DNA of 64,000 bases, taken from positions 6,755,374-6,819,373 of the forward strand of contig JAJHZJ010000061.1 in NCBI GenBank assembly GCA_023548195.1, written 5' to 3'. Made by a program: the position numbers and the translations under genes. Positions 10,945 to 22,017 of this stretch are shown here, piece by piece. The stretch comes from Bettongia penicillata ogilbyi. Lineage: Eukaryota > Chordata > Mammalia > Diprotodontia > Potoroidae. The notes under the pieces are model-generated. The model did no database searches. It saw only the letters and a list, made by a program, of their open reading frames with translations, and was not told the DNA's origin. Position 1 is the first letter of the stretch; each line of letters opens with the position of its first letter.

Positions 10945-11190
10945 AGTTTGATTCAATTCAATTAACAGTTAAGTGCCTACTATGTGCCAGGCACTGTGGT
11001 AAGCACTGGGGATACAAACAAGGAAAAGAAAGGCAGTCTCTGCTCTCAAGGATCCTACAATCTAATGGGAGAAGACAATGCAACAAAAAGAAGGTGAAGG
11101 AAAAGGAATGAAGAGTGCTATTCTAGCCAAGGTGGGTAGGGGAGGAGGAAGAAAATGAACTCTGAGTTCAAGCCAAGCAGAATGGCCATG
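10945..11190 (-). repeat. L2 3' end, antisense
   Basis: 'aagtgcctactatgtgccaggcactgtggtaagcactggggatacaaa' and 'tctgctctcaaggatcctacaatctaatggg' are the reverse complement of the L2 3' terminal region. Confidence 0.8.
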
Positions 11191-11644
11191 TGAAGTACAG
11201 AGTTACCATAATAAGAGTTTCCACAGTCAATGTAGAAGAAGCTTTTGAAACTGGCATTATATTTAATTTCTTATTTCTAGAAAATAGTCACAAGAATAAT
11301 TTACACAGTTTATCAAGTGCTTTCTTTTTGGGGATATGGAAGGGAAGAGAAAGGCTTTCATAAATGAGAGCAGTCCTTATCTTAGCAGTCACACAACTGA
11401 CTATAAGGTTAGAGAAATGAAGATTCAGCCACCATGTTTTCTATTTGTTGGCTATCAATGTTTAAAAATGTCTCCCAAGGATGATTTTCAATGCATATTT
11501 TAAAATTATGCAAGATTCCTTAAGAGGTGCAAAATCAGAGATAATTATTCAATGATTCCCTGATTAAAGTAGCAAGGTATAAAACAGGGAGGTATGCTTG
11601 CCAAAGGAATTTACTATTTTCATGGAAAATGTGTGGAATTCAGA

Positions 11645-12345
11645 TGGTAGAGGAATTCTGTATAGATGGTGAGGTTCTCCAGATGCTCCCATTTGTGGGT
11701 TTGTTCTGTTTGTATCAGTTCCAAAAATGTTGCAGAGACTCCTAAATGTAATACAAAATCACTCAAGAGAGTTCAGCCTATCTACACAGGAAAAAACAAG
11801 TGGAGGAAGAATGCCTATGAAAAACAAGTGCCTATGAAAAGAGTGTGCAGATGGAAGGTCAGCCCAAGACGTTGGTACATCAAGTGCATATATCTTGGGT
11901 GGATGTTGTAGATGCACAATGAGGAGAACAGGCTAAATACATTTGTGAAATTGTATGGTGATTCTAAGAGCATTAACAGTACTAAGCTGCTGAAACAAAG
12001 CACCACTTTTATAGCCTGTATTCTTCCAGTGATGCCATATGGCTGTACATGAACCATAGTTTCCAAAGAATTAAAGTTATGAACAAGTCAAAGAATAATG
12101 GAGAAATGCATGGAGAACATGATGAGTTAAAGAACTATCCAATCAGAAAATGGATAAAACATATCATCAAAGAGACATAAGACTCGACAGAGGGGTAGGC
12201 TAATTTCATGACAAGACAAAGGGATAATAAATAGACAATGCGTATACATTGGCAATTAATCAAAAGAAAGGCCACTAATATCCTGGCAGCATGCCCTAGG
12301 GAGGATTCATGAAAGAAAATGAACATAAATCACAATGAGTAAGAT
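11645..12345 (+). mobile_element. RTE/BovB-like LINE, RT C-terminal part, sense
   Basis: Conceptual translation with frameshifts gives a decayed 'VLPVMPYG'-like stretch near 12026-12050 that matches the region just after the RT domain of RTE-class LINEs (usual form 'STVLPVLxYGxETW'). It is followed by 'atggagaaatgcatggagaacatgatgag' and 'gacaaagggataataaatagacaatgcg', which fit the C-terminal end. Several stops and indels; not functional. Confidence 0.6.
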
Positions 12346-12349
12346 GGAC

Positions 12350-12595
12350 TAGATCAATCGGTAAACATCTATTAAGCACCTACTATATGCCAGGCACTGT
12401 GCTAAGCTCTGGGGATACAAAAAGAGGCAAAAGACAACCCCTGCCTTCAAGAAACTTACAATCTAGTGGGGGAAAACAAATATGTACAAAGCAATCTATG
12501 AAGAGGATAAACAGGAAATAATTGACAGAGTAAAGGCACTGAAATTTAGAGGAGCTGGGGAAGGTTTCTCATAGATGGGAAATGATATGTACTGT
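12350..12595 (-). repeat. L2 3' end, antisense
   Basis: 'attaagcacctactatatgccaggcactgtgctaagctctggggatacaaa', 'cctgccttcaagaaacttacaatctagtgggg' and 'gctggggaaggtttctcatag' are in order as the reverse complement of an L2 3' end. Confidence 0.85.
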
Positions 12596-12734
12596 TTCAG
12601 ATAATACCCATATTGATGAGTCCACAGCTCCATCAAAGTATTGAAATATTGTAGAATAAAGGACTGAAAGTAACCAAATTCATTATGTTGAAATATTTCA
12701 TATAATCATTTGGTGCCATATTCTAACTTAAGAT

Positions 12735-12900
12735 CATTGATATTCTAACTTAAGATCACTGGATCGCATAGATCTAAGAGACCTTTGAGGAAATCTAACT
12801 CAACTCCTTTATTTTACAAATGAGGAATCTAAGGCCTTCAAAGGTGAAGTGACTGTGTCCAAGGTCATATAAGTAGGAAGTGGACTTAAACCCTAGAAAA
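12735..12900 (-). repeat. CORE-SINE, antisense
   Basis: 'agatctaagagacctttgaggaaatctaactcaactcc', 'attttacaaatgaggaatctaaggcc' and 'gtgtccaaggtcatataagtagg' identify the antisense SINE. Confidence 0.65.
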
Positions 12901-14590
12901 CTACAAGTTTGTGAGAAATATAATTAGAACATAAAAATTTATGGTCCTGAATGAACTCAGTTCTACATATTTCTTTTTGTTAATTTGAAAAGTATAACTT
13001 TTCCCAAGTATGCTTTAGTTTGAAGAAAAGGTATAGGGATATCCTCAATCTTCACCAAAACAAATGTATATAAGTCAGCGAATGGCTGACAGTTGTGAGA
13101 AGTGACAATTGACAATACATGAAGGAAACTGAAGAATTGTAGCAAGCATACAAATGAACTCTAAGAACAAAGCCATGTGGGACTCTTTAATGTCAGGGCA
13201 AACTTCAAGGCATTACTGTATTATGGCACAGTATAATAGTAGATATTCATTGCTTTTTTTCTACCTCTTTCTTTTTTAATCTTTGTTACAAGGAATGGCT
13301 AACTGCATGGGGAGGGGCAGGGATAAATTTGGAAATGAAGATATATGAAAACAAAAACATGTTATTAAAATAAGATAAAAAATTAATATTTACAATGATG
13401 ATGTTGGTCAATCAAAAAAAGGTTAAGTATGCTTAGTATACCATGTTTAGGAAAGCAAGGAAACACCTAACTTGCCTTAGGAATATTTTCATCCAAAATG
13501 GTAAAAGTTTTAAAAAAACCAAAGACTTGGCACATAAAAGGGCAAGCGGCAAGTTATCTGGAAAATTCATTTATTTGGGACACCTCCTTCTTTTACAAAG
13601 CTGGATAAGAAGTCATGACTATACTTATGATGTGATAAATGACAAACTTGACTTTGTCTTTAAAAAGAAAATGAAAAATCTCTAAGCAACACATTAGAGT
13701 ATGATACTCTGCCAAATAAAGGGCTCTATTTGTAAACAAAGCACTTTATTTGGCCAGGGTAGACATGGAAAAAGATCAAATAGTAATTTCAGATGAATAT
13801 CACTGCCATGCATGCTTCTCTTTGGCTTCTAATGATTTACATTGATAGCTTTTTTAAGGAGAAAACTGCATCTGATCTAGTGTACCTTATTACCTTTATT
13901 ACTCAACACATGCAGTAAGCTCCACCAGACCTTGCTTGGAAAGTTGCACACACCAACCAGATCCCAAGGCTCAGTGAAACTCTTCAAAAACATAGGGAAG
14001 TTTAGTTGTGCTCTTGGTCACGCTTCCCAAACTCAGTCACCAAGAAGCTTCCTCTTACAAAGAGTTTGACATTTTTACAGAATACATTGTAGGGCATTTG
14101 AAAAGTTCAAATAAAGCAGGCCACAAAAAGTAATCCTAAATTGGGAGAATTACCCAAGTGATAGCAATAATAAAGAAAGGAGTTGGCTTTTTTTTATTGA
14201 CATTCAGATGTCAGTAGAAAACTTCAAAAAAGAAAAAATGAGAAGGGCTCATGTGAGCAGGGAAGTTGAAAGGAAAGAATACAAAGGAGAAAAACAAAAG
14301 CAGCAAGGAGAGATGGGGCCTCTCTACTGTTGACTGTGGGGAAGCTCTCTACATCAAGGCTTTTCAGCTGTTTTCATGACCTGTTCTCCTACATTCTAAA
14401 CTCCATGGTCCTGGGTCGGGGGAGCTTTGACTCACTCCTATATTAATAGGGCTGGGGTTTCTTGCCTTATGGAGACAGCACCAATACTGGAGCTTTCTCT
14501 CCTGTCTACCAGATCACCATGAGTTCCCCAATAATGTGGTGGAAGGCTATGCCAACTTGGACTTGTCCTTTTCTCTTTTTGTGAAGAGTG
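12901..14590. other. single-copy stretch, no gene seen
   Basis: About 1.7 kb without a repeat I can name. Reading frames are short (80 codons or fewer) and show no protein family signature. Confidence 0.35.
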
Positions 14591-14594
14591 TTCC

Positions 14595-14862
14595 CAACTA
14601 AAATCCCACTTTTTACAGGAATTCTTCCCCAACCCTTCTTAATTCTAGTACTTTCCCTGTGTTACTTTCTATTTATCACATAAATATGTGTAATATTATA
14701 TATATGTATGTAATACACACACATATTTATATATCTGTCTATTGTCTCTCTCACTAGATTGCGAGGTCTTTGGAAGGTATGATTGTCTTTTTATATCCCT
14801 AGCACTTAGCACACTGCTGGGCAAACAGGAGGTCCTTAATAAAAATGATTGACTGATTAACT
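14595..14862 (+). repeat. L2 3' end with internal microsatellite
   Basis: 'aactaaaatcccactttttacaggaattcttccccaacccttcttaattctagtactttccc' and 'cccctagcacttagcacactgctgggcaaacaggaggtccttaata' give the L2 3' region in sense. A short TA/CA tract (about 14690-14735) has expanded within it. Confidence 0.8.
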
Positions 14863-15860
14863 GGAATGGAACTGGAGTGTCAAGTTCTACGGACATGATC
14901 CATCAAGAAAGCAAGTGCTTATGATTTGAGCGTGAGCATAACTGAAATAACATATTGTGTTGTGCTCCTTTGTCACTGCCATTCCTGACAAATATCTCAA
15001 CTGTTTAACAAACAGTGAAGAAAAACTAAAAACACCAGAAAGGCATTCATCCAATTCATCTGCATTAGCCAGTAAGTGCTTGCAAATGTTCGTATCTGAG
15101 AAAGCTTTTAATGTTATTGACAGCTTATTCAAAGAAGTGAGCATAGCCCCATGTGACTTAAAATCAATATTACCCTGCTAGGAATTATCAAGCATTGATA
15201 TAGAGGACATATCCGAAACAAACGATTTGGTATACCTAGATTAATTTTAATAAGGCCTTTTTAGCTTCTGCAATTTAAGCATGAAAAGCAGCAGTCCCAT
15301 CTAAAGTTACAATTGAGTTAGCTACAACAGGACTCATTATAAAAGACAAACCACAGAATAACTACCTTTCTGAAGAAAAAGGAGGCTTGAATAAATAGAG
15401 TCAATTTCAGAGGGATTTCATTTGTTTTGCTGATCATAGCCTGTGTCTTGGTTTTGTTTTCCCAGAGACATCATGCCTCATTCAGAGAACAGAAAGTTAG
15501 TGAACTAGAAAATGGCATTACACAAAGAGAAGGCAAGGGAGAGGGAGGAAATGGAAATGCTGAGAGAAGAGTGAATCTGGCAAGTGGGACTGAGAATTAG
15601 GAGAGGAAGGAAAGGGTGGAGAGAGTTGGAAAGACATGGAAGCTGTCTCATGCTAGCTAGCAGGGGAGGCAAAGATGCTGGCACATGAGGTACCTCTGCA
15701 GACCTATGGTTTGTGGGACATGGTGAGGCAGTGGAGAAAGTATAACAACGAAGATGTTCACATGCTCTGCTTCTATTTCAGCCCCCCACAGTCATCAGTA
15801 CAGGAAGCAATCCCCATGGAGATTCAGCCTGGCAACCCCTTCTGTGGTGTTCCAGCTAAT
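14863..15860. other. single-copy, conserved-looking non-coding DNA
   Basis: From about 14930 to 15420 there are no repeats, and AT-rich homeodomain-like words occur (for example 'gattaattttaataaggc'). Frames of 74-86 codons occur on both strands but overlap each other and match nothing I know. Confidence 0.3.
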
Positions 15861-15980
15861 GGAGACACAGAAGACAGTTCTTGCTACCAAAGGCCTTGGC
15901 ACTGTCAAACAGTTTACCATCAGAAACTGAACTGATTTCATCATTGGAAATTACAGTAAAGATGATGTATTTACCATTAG
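15861..15980 (+). pseudogene. Y-box protein cold-shock domain relic
   Basis: Translating in the frame that starts at about 15873 gives ATKGLGTVKQF, then RN, a stop, then FI and KDDVF. These fall in the same order and spacing as the start of the cold-shock domain of YBX1/2/3 (usual form ATKVLGTVKWF...NGYGFI...KEDVFVH), with no internal gap over about 38 codons and roughly half the residues identical by eye. Y-box proteins bind single-stranded nucleic acid and mRNA; this copy cannot. The glycine of the RNP1-like NGYGFI motif is replaced by a stop (AAC TGA) and the tryptophan after TVK by Q. Homology fades at both sides, and no poly-A tail or duplicated target is visible, so I infer an old processed-pseudogene fragment; which paralogue is not clear. 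No intron lies within the matched part. Confidence 0.65.
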
Positions 15981-16044
15981 CTTAGTTGCTGCACCTTAAG
16001 GACTATGGGATTGTTGCATCTGACTTACAGGCGAAACCTCCTAT

Positions 16045-16168
16045 ATATGTGTTGCTTCCCCATTAGAACATGAGCTCCTGGACAGCAGAGACTGACTTTT
16101 TTCTTTGTATACCCAGTGCACAGCACAGTGCTTTGCGTACACTAAGTGCTTAATAATTGCTTTCTATT
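16045..16168 (+). repeat. L2 3' end, sense
   Basis: 'ccattagaacatgagctcctggacagcagagactg' and 'cagtgcacagcacagtgctttgcgtacactaagtgcttaata'. Confidence 0.8.
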
Positions 16169-16439
16169 TGTATATTCATGATGGAGTGTGCTGTCTTTAA
16201 GAACCAGAATAAAGGAGGGGGAGAAACTGTGGATATGCTGGTCAGGATTAGGGGATGGGTTGAAGCCTATAGTGCTGGTCAGCAGCGTAAAAGATTACTT
16301 AACTAGTAGCATTAGGTGGGGCCAGAAAGGGAATAGTAAAGAATCAGACTATTTATCCTTTGATAAAGCAGCTGGATGAAGAACTTACAAGGAAAAGAGG
16401 ATGCCTGATTCTGCTTCTTACCATTGTCTAGAAACTGTC

Positions 16440-16768
16440 CCTCTCTGTACTCAGCTCTACCTTATAGATTTATAGCTTGCTTCAAAGTTTGGCTCAGGTG
16501 CCAATCCATATACAAGAAATTTCCTGATCCCCCCAGTTGTTAGCATTCACTCAAAGGCTACATGACTTTATTTTTATCCTGTATATAGTTTGCCTAACCT
16601 TATTTGCATACATTTTGCCCCTTCTCCCACCTCCCTCTTGGGGAATATAAGTTTTTTCAGGGTAGAGGCTGTTTTCAGTTTTTGTCTTTGAATTCCCCAG
16701 CATCTAACACAGTGTCTGGCATATGGTAAGCACTCAGGAAATGCTTGTCAGATTGAAGTGATTGTAAA
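16440..16768 (+). repeat. L2 3' end, sense
   Basis: 'aagaaatttcctgatccccccagttgttagc', 'atttttatcctgtatatagtttgcc' and 'ctaacacagtgtctggcatatggtaagcactcaggaaatgc' follow the L2 3' order. Confidence 0.8.
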
Positions 16769-17689
16769 ATAACTGTTCCTAATATGGTCGATGCTTGGTT
16801 GTTCAGAGGCTGACATAATCAATCTAGCTGGTACATTATACAGGCCCTCAGCTTCTGCTTCTCCTCTCTGGCTGTCAGCCTTCTGACCACTGCACTGTTC
16901 ATTAGCACCTTTATCAGAGGATGAACAAGGGGAATGGAAGGGGAAACAAATCAAACCATTTACTCCTTGTTAGTAATACTGGCTGAAAGTCTAATTGGAA
17001 AAAAGATCAAAACAACCATGAAGCTTGGGTATTATTTAGGGGCTTCAATTATCCATAGGCTCTTAGTCCCCATGAGAACGGACAACTTGAGAGAGGGCTG
17101 TAGAAATGGAAATAATTAAGCAGGAGGGAAATAATCAAGGATTCAGAATGGTAGCTATTACTAGGCAGATGGGATGGGTTTTAAGAGGCCAACTATCAGG
17201 TTGTATGTCTCTTGACACTCATGTGTTATTTGACCACCAGGGGGTACAATGCAGATGGGTAACATTCTTATGCTTCTGTGACAGAATTGGTAGGATTGCT
17301 CAGAGAATTATCAGTAGATTCTAGAATATCAGTTCATCATGACAATAATGCTACTTGTGATATTCTTAGGATGTAGGGTCCAGATGTGCAATTCTTACTT
17401 GCCTAAGGGAAACTAGGCATATAATATAGGAGAGCCTCATAAGACACGGACCACCTGCTTACATGTTCTCCAGAAGCAATCTTGGAGTTTCAGATCAGTG
17501 TCTGTGGAATGCTAGCTTTTTTAGTGGCCACCATCTGTCTCAAAACATAAAAGTCAACATGTAACCGTGTTGTGTATAGTGGGTATACACAAACTGTAAT
17601 AAGTAAGGAATATCAAATAAGACAGAATAAAACTTGTCATCAGGGAAAAGTAAGAGTAGGAAAACAAAAAAACCAACAATAAATGGACT
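16769..17689. other. single-copy DNA with a CTCF-like motif
   Basis: No gene recognised. It contains CCACCAGGGGGTAC at 17234-17247, one mismatch from the CTCF core. Confidence 0.35.
17234..17247 (+). promoter_or_regulatory. CTCF-like core motif
   Basis: CCACCAGGGGGTAC matches the CTCF core CCASYAGRKGGCRS at 13 of 14 positions (T in place of C at position 12). It lies in non-repeat DNA. Occupancy cannot be judged from sequence. Confidence 0.4.
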
Positions 17690-17965
17690 GGTGCCATGAT
17701 GACAGTGAGGGATGACAGATGAACATTCCAAGTACTCCACTGGTATCTTTGACAAGTGCTGGGAAAGTAAAAAAAGCCCCCAGCATATTGAGTGGGTCCC
17801 CTGAAGTGAACGTATGGAAAGACATGGACAGAAACAGCATGGGCAAAAGTGGATGGGCTTCGATCTGTACCATTGGAGGGGACACCTAAATCAATGAAAT
17901 CATCAAAAATCCATTTGTGTATCTGAGTAGAATAATGATTCTGAAATTGCTCATCCAAATAGTCA
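17690..17965 (-). repeat. probable LINE 3' fragment, unclassified, antisense
   Basis: The stretch with 'ggatgggcttcgatctgtaccattggaggggacacctaaatcaatgaaatcatcaaaaatccattt' reads like the antisense end of a non-LTR LINE I have met in marsupial DNA, but I cannot assign its clade. A 138-codon minus-strand frame here is not a convincing protein. Confidence 0.35.
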
Positions 17966-18460
17966 TACATTCACTTGAGAAGAAAATGTATCCAGAAGGC
18001 AAAGAAATAACAATTTTAGGTGACTATTCAAACAGTACTTAGCAGGAATGAAGTTATGGAAAGAAGGTGTCAAGTCCTTTTAATAACTTTAATTTCAATC
18101 CCCTACTCATGAGCACATAAAGTGTCTTATAGTGTGATTCTGTTCTCATGTTCCCTCCCTTCCTGAAATTTTATACCATTCTCATTATTATAACTCCTCA
18201 GCAATTTTAATCATCAAATCCCATGCTCAGCGGAACGTAAAAGATAACCATGGTGCCATAGGTGTATGCATGTAATCCAATGAGAAGACTAGCTGTCAGT
18301 TAAGGTATCACAGAAGATAAGGCACTTAAGGTAATAATGTAGTAATATCTCACCATATTGTGGTGAGAACTGATAGCCAAGATTGGGGAATACAGACCCA
18401 GAATGATCAAGAACAAGAAGAGAGTAAGCAGGCGAAAGGCACATCAGATGTGTTTAAAAG
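17966..18460. other. no gene or repeat recognised
   Basis: Plain single-copy sequence. Confidence 0.35.
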
Positions 18461-18463
18461 AAG

Positions 18464-18700
18464 GGCTGCTAGGTGGCGCCATAGTGCACACAGCACTGGG
18501 CCGGAAGTCAGGAAGACTGTCTTCCCGAATGCAAATCTGGCCTCAGACACTTACTAGCGAGGTGACCCTGAGCAAGTCACTTAACCCTGTTTGCCTAGGT
18601 TCCTCATGTATAAAATGAGCTGAAGAAGGAATTGGAAAACCACTTCTGTATCTGTATGGGATCACGAAAAGTTGCATATGACTAAAATGACTGAAAATAT
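18464..18700 (+). repeat. marsupial-type tRNA SINE, near full length, sense
   Basis: Head 'ggctgctaggtggcgccatagtg', middle 'ctggcctcagacacttactagcgaggtgaccctgagcaagtcacttaaccctgtttgcct', tail 'gtatgggatcacgaaaagttgcatatgact'. This copy keeps the AGGTGGCGC word that resembles a CTCF core, which most other copies here have lost. Confidence 0.85.
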
Positions 18701-18877
18701 GTCCAAAAAAATCATCGAGAGCCTCCTAAAACAACCAAGTTCATATTAACATTACTATGCATATTTTCAAAACCCAATTGCTTTTACTGGAAAATGGACA
18801 TTTTTAACTCTAGTTTATAGCTATATTGCTTAAATCCAGCAGTATACAACAATATACATCCACGTTGCACAAATTGT

Positions 18878-19278
18878 TAAATTCCGTGGCATAGTTAACA
18901 GAGCACTGAATGAAGAGTTAAGAGATCTAGATTCCAGTCTTCATTCCTACTCAATAAGCTGGGTGACCTTAAACAAACACTTCTCTCCTCCTCCTTACTT
19001 GTAAACAAACAACGACAAAAACAAGACTTAGAACAGAGCAGAGCTTCTTTACTTGGGAATCTATATACTTATTTTGATAACTGCATTTCAGTATAATTGT
19101 TTTCCTTTGTAATCCCACATATTTTATTTTATGCAATTAAAATCATTATTTTGATGATTCCACAGGCTTTCTCAGACTACAAACAGGGGTCCATGAAAAA
19201 AAAAAATGTTTTAAGGACACTTGGGCTAGAGAATCTCTAAGGTTCCTTGTAATTCTAACATGTTATGATCCTATGACA
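18878..19278 (+). repeat. CORE-SINE interrupted by a hAT-like element
   Basis: A sense SINE occupies 18878-19005 ('ggcatagttaacagagcactgaatgaagagttaagag', 'gctgggtgaccttaaacaa') and resumes at 19226-19278 ('agagaatctctaaggttccttgtaattctaacatgttatgatcctatga'). The gap holds the element at 19030-19225. Confidence 0.65.
19030..19225 (-). mobile_element. non-autonomous hAT-like element, antisense
   Basis: 'agagcttctttacttgggaatc', 'ataactgcatttcagtataattgttttcctttgtaatccca' and 'caggggtccatgaaaaa...gttttaagga' are the reverse complement of the element at 3487-3673, in the same order. Confidence 0.55.
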
Positions 19279-19527
19279 AAAAATGTTATATTAAAAAAAT
19301 TAGTATTATGCAGGAAGAATCAGAGGGAAGAGGGACTCAAGGTAGAGACACCAGTTAGAGAGACTACTGCAAACAGAAGATGAGAAGAGTCTGAATAGGA
19401 TACTAAAGAATGAGGATTGGAAGAATTTAAAAATTAACAATTCATGCAACATGGATGTCTATTTATACACTATAACTTTGAGCTAAAAAAAAGCTTTATA
19501 AGCTAAAAAGGAAATGCATTTCTTCCC

Positions 19528-19635
19528 TGGTGAAACCAGACATGATACAAGGAAGCTGTGCAAAGGCCATGGGAAGAAGGTATCACCACAGTCAGACCAA
19601 ATATATCTTTGCTAAAAAATCATATCAAAATGAAA
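19528..19635 (+). repeat. direct repeat copy A (110 bp)
   Basis: Shares 'gatacaaggaagctg', 'accaaatatat(c/t)tttgcta' and surrounding sequence with copy B at 20700-20815, about three quarters identical by eye. Origin unknown. Confidence 0.6.
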
Positions 19636-20699
19636 TTGCTGATAAAGACAACTGGTTTCATGGAGAATGAACAAATGTGAGATATATACATACATACATA
19701 TATATGTATATGTGTGGTGGTATATGTGTGCGCATCTATAAATGGACAAACGCACACACTCAAAACTTTGTCCTTTGCTTTCCAAGTAGCTGTCATGCCA
19801 AAGAGAAGCTGATATACTCTAACAAATGCTTAAGGATGATTTGGAATAATGACCCTGTTCATCTTCCTCATTGTATAAATAAATCATCTTCGCTGGAACT
19901 TTGAGGAACAGAAGCTGTGCTTCTCACTTCCCATTATAAGGAAAGAAAACACAACTAAAAACACTGTGCAGGAAAACTAACAGTGGTTGCATGTGAAATT
20001 TATTTACAAAGAGAGACAAGCTTGCTTTCAAGGCACTAAACTCTAATGACTGACACTCCTGTGTGGGATAAAGGATGGGGGCTCTACAGCTCTAGGTGTG
20101 GTTGCAAAATGCCTAAAATTATGCCCTTATGAACTTGCTTCTTTTATAAGCCAGGCAGCGCGGGCTGACAGAAAAAAAATCCAAGGTAGTTATTAAACTA
20201 AAGCCCTACCATTGACTTTTACAGGTATTGTCAGCAGCTTTGAGCCATAAAAGTTGGGAAATCCTCCCTCCATAAGTCAACCAACGCAATTTGAGGCACA
20301 GTCTCATTTTTAAGGATGAAGCTGCTATAGCTATAAATTTTTCTGATCATGATGCCCCAGCTGTTTGGTGCTAATGAAAGACAGGGACATCAGGAAACAT
20401 CTTAAAGCAAGTGAGACACCTACAGCGACATTTTTACTCTTGCATTGAGACTGGAAACCTCTAAAAGCCTATTTTGCGAAATAAAGAACATGCTCTGAGA
20501 ACTGTGGGACTGGTGTGTCAGAGGTGCTCCTATGCTGGGCCCAACTGTGTTGAAAGGTTTATATGGGCCAATACATGCTTATTAGTGCTCTTTAACTTTG
20601 AGGGTGAAGATGTCCTGATATTCAACATGGACAAGAAAGGAAACTCTACAGGGGAGCATCTGGGTTTCTGTGATATTTTTAATAGGCTGTTCATTCTCA

Positions 20700-20815
20700 C
20701 TGGCGAGGCCAGATGTGATACAAGGAAGCTGCGCACCGGCCACAGGGTGAAGGGAACGAAGCCACTGCCACAGTTGGAACAAATATATTTTTGCTAAGAA
20801 ATCGCATCAGAAAAG
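20700..20815 (+). repeat. direct repeat copy B (116 bp)
   Basis: Partner of 19528-19635 in the same orientation, 1.17 kb away. Flanking sequence does not match. Confidence 0.6.
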
Positions 20816-21059
20816 ATAAAATACTTCTAAGATATCAGCCTTTCCTCTTCCTCATCATACGCAGATCTAAGAGGAAATATCCTAGAACTTCAAAAAAGCT
20901 TTTTTAAAAAAACAAACAGAAGAGCCAGAAAGTTGTCTCAGAAGATGACTCTTTAATTTACCATGTGATTTTTTTTTTTTGCTACTAGCCCCACCCCAGA
21001 ATGCATTGCAGTGGACTGAGACTATTTCCAATGTTTCCCTCAATTCACTCCACGTTCAA

Positions 21060-21385
21060 CATGTATTTATTGAGTGTCTTTCTTTACTTAGAAAAGCAGG
21101 AGGACTGGGTCTGGTTGGAGTCTTGCTTCTATCCATTTGCTGACACTGTGGCTTTGGTACAAGTCAATTTCTCACCTATAAACCAGGTATAACAATACCT
21201 GTACCAACTACTGTATCTCAGAGGATCGTAAGGAGGAAAACCCTTTACAGTAGAAAAACTACAGTGGAAGTATGAGCTACTATCATTATGAAGCACTATG
21301 GTGGGAGCTGTGGGCAAGAAGAGAAAGAAATGGGGTTCTTACTCTCATGGAACTTACAGTCTGGAGGGGGAAGATAAGGTACACA
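21060..21385. repeat. CORE-SINE sense between L2 antisense pieces
   Basis: Bases 21105-21295 look like a sense CORE-SINE ('gctttggtacaagtcaatttctcacctataaaccaggtataacaatacctgtacc'). Bases 21330-21380 ('cttactctcatggaacttacagtctggaggggg') look like an antisense L2 piece, and 21060-21085 may be its other end, which would make the SINE an insertion into L2. Confidence 0.5.
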
Positions 21386-21524
21386 AAAGTAATTGTAATT
21401 TAAGGTACAATTTGCAAGTGAAGGAATTGGGAATTCAGAGCACTTACAAACCAGAGATGGACGATCTGAACTGCTGTGTGAGTTAGCTGCAGTCACCATG
21501 GCAGCCCTTGGGATCACCTGGATA

Positions 21525-21632
21525 ACTAACTGTGAACTCCTTGAGATCAGGGACTGTTTCTATTGTTTCTTTGTATTTCTGGTGTTCAGAACAGCACCTG
21601 GCAATGATCACTTAATAAATGCTTGTTGATAG
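21525..21632 (+). repeat. L2 3' end, sense
   Basis: 'gtgaactccttgagatcagggactgtttc' to 'aacagcacctggcaatgatcacttaataaatgcttgttgata'. Confidence 0.85.
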
Positions 21633-21754
21633 GACAGCGGGAAAAGTGTATGATCAGCATTAAGTTTTCTGCACTGGCTGGCCTACCCAAAGCTCTGAGG
21701 TTATTTTTTAGAAACTTGAGCCATCCCAGGCAACTTCTCTGTGTAAGTGGCAAT

Positions 21755-21890
21755 GTGTTTGTAGTAATGACAGCCTTGGATTGAGAATCACAGAACCTGG
21801 ATTCGAACCACAGATTATTTCTTGCTACCTGACATGGTTTCTTCAACAGTAAGAGGAGGAGACGGGACCTGACAATGTCTGAGGTTCCCA
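21755..21890 (+). repeat. CORE-SINE, sense
   Basis: 'acagccttggattgagaatcacagaacctggattcgaacc' to 'gacaatgtctgaggttcccaaagacc'; diverged. Confidence 0.5.
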
Positions 21891-22017
21891 AAGACCATCT
21901 TTGATTGCTGCTTGGTCACAAAACCAACTGTGTTTAGATGGCTTTGTCCAACCCATGGAAAACTGCTAAATGCAGAGCTACACTAATCTAGTTTCACTAA
22001 TGTTAACTTTCAGAGTA

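Larger units (their letters stand above)
19279..21055. other. single-copy, conserved-looking DNA with an internal direct repeat
   Basis: No repeat family recognised. About 19990-20470 has the clearest conserved-element texture in the window. Two related 110-bp blocks lie at 19528-19635 and 20700-20815. A 107-codon plus-strand frame (20474-20797) overlaps the second block and has no recognisable domain. Confidence 0.35.

Noticed and set aside
17554..17970. 138-codon minus-strand frame
   Set aside because: Overlaps probable LINE-derived DNA, and three other frames are open over the same bases.
20474..20797. 107-codon plus-strand frame
   Set aside because: Overlaps direct repeat copy B and is mirrored by minus-strand frames. 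No family resemblance.
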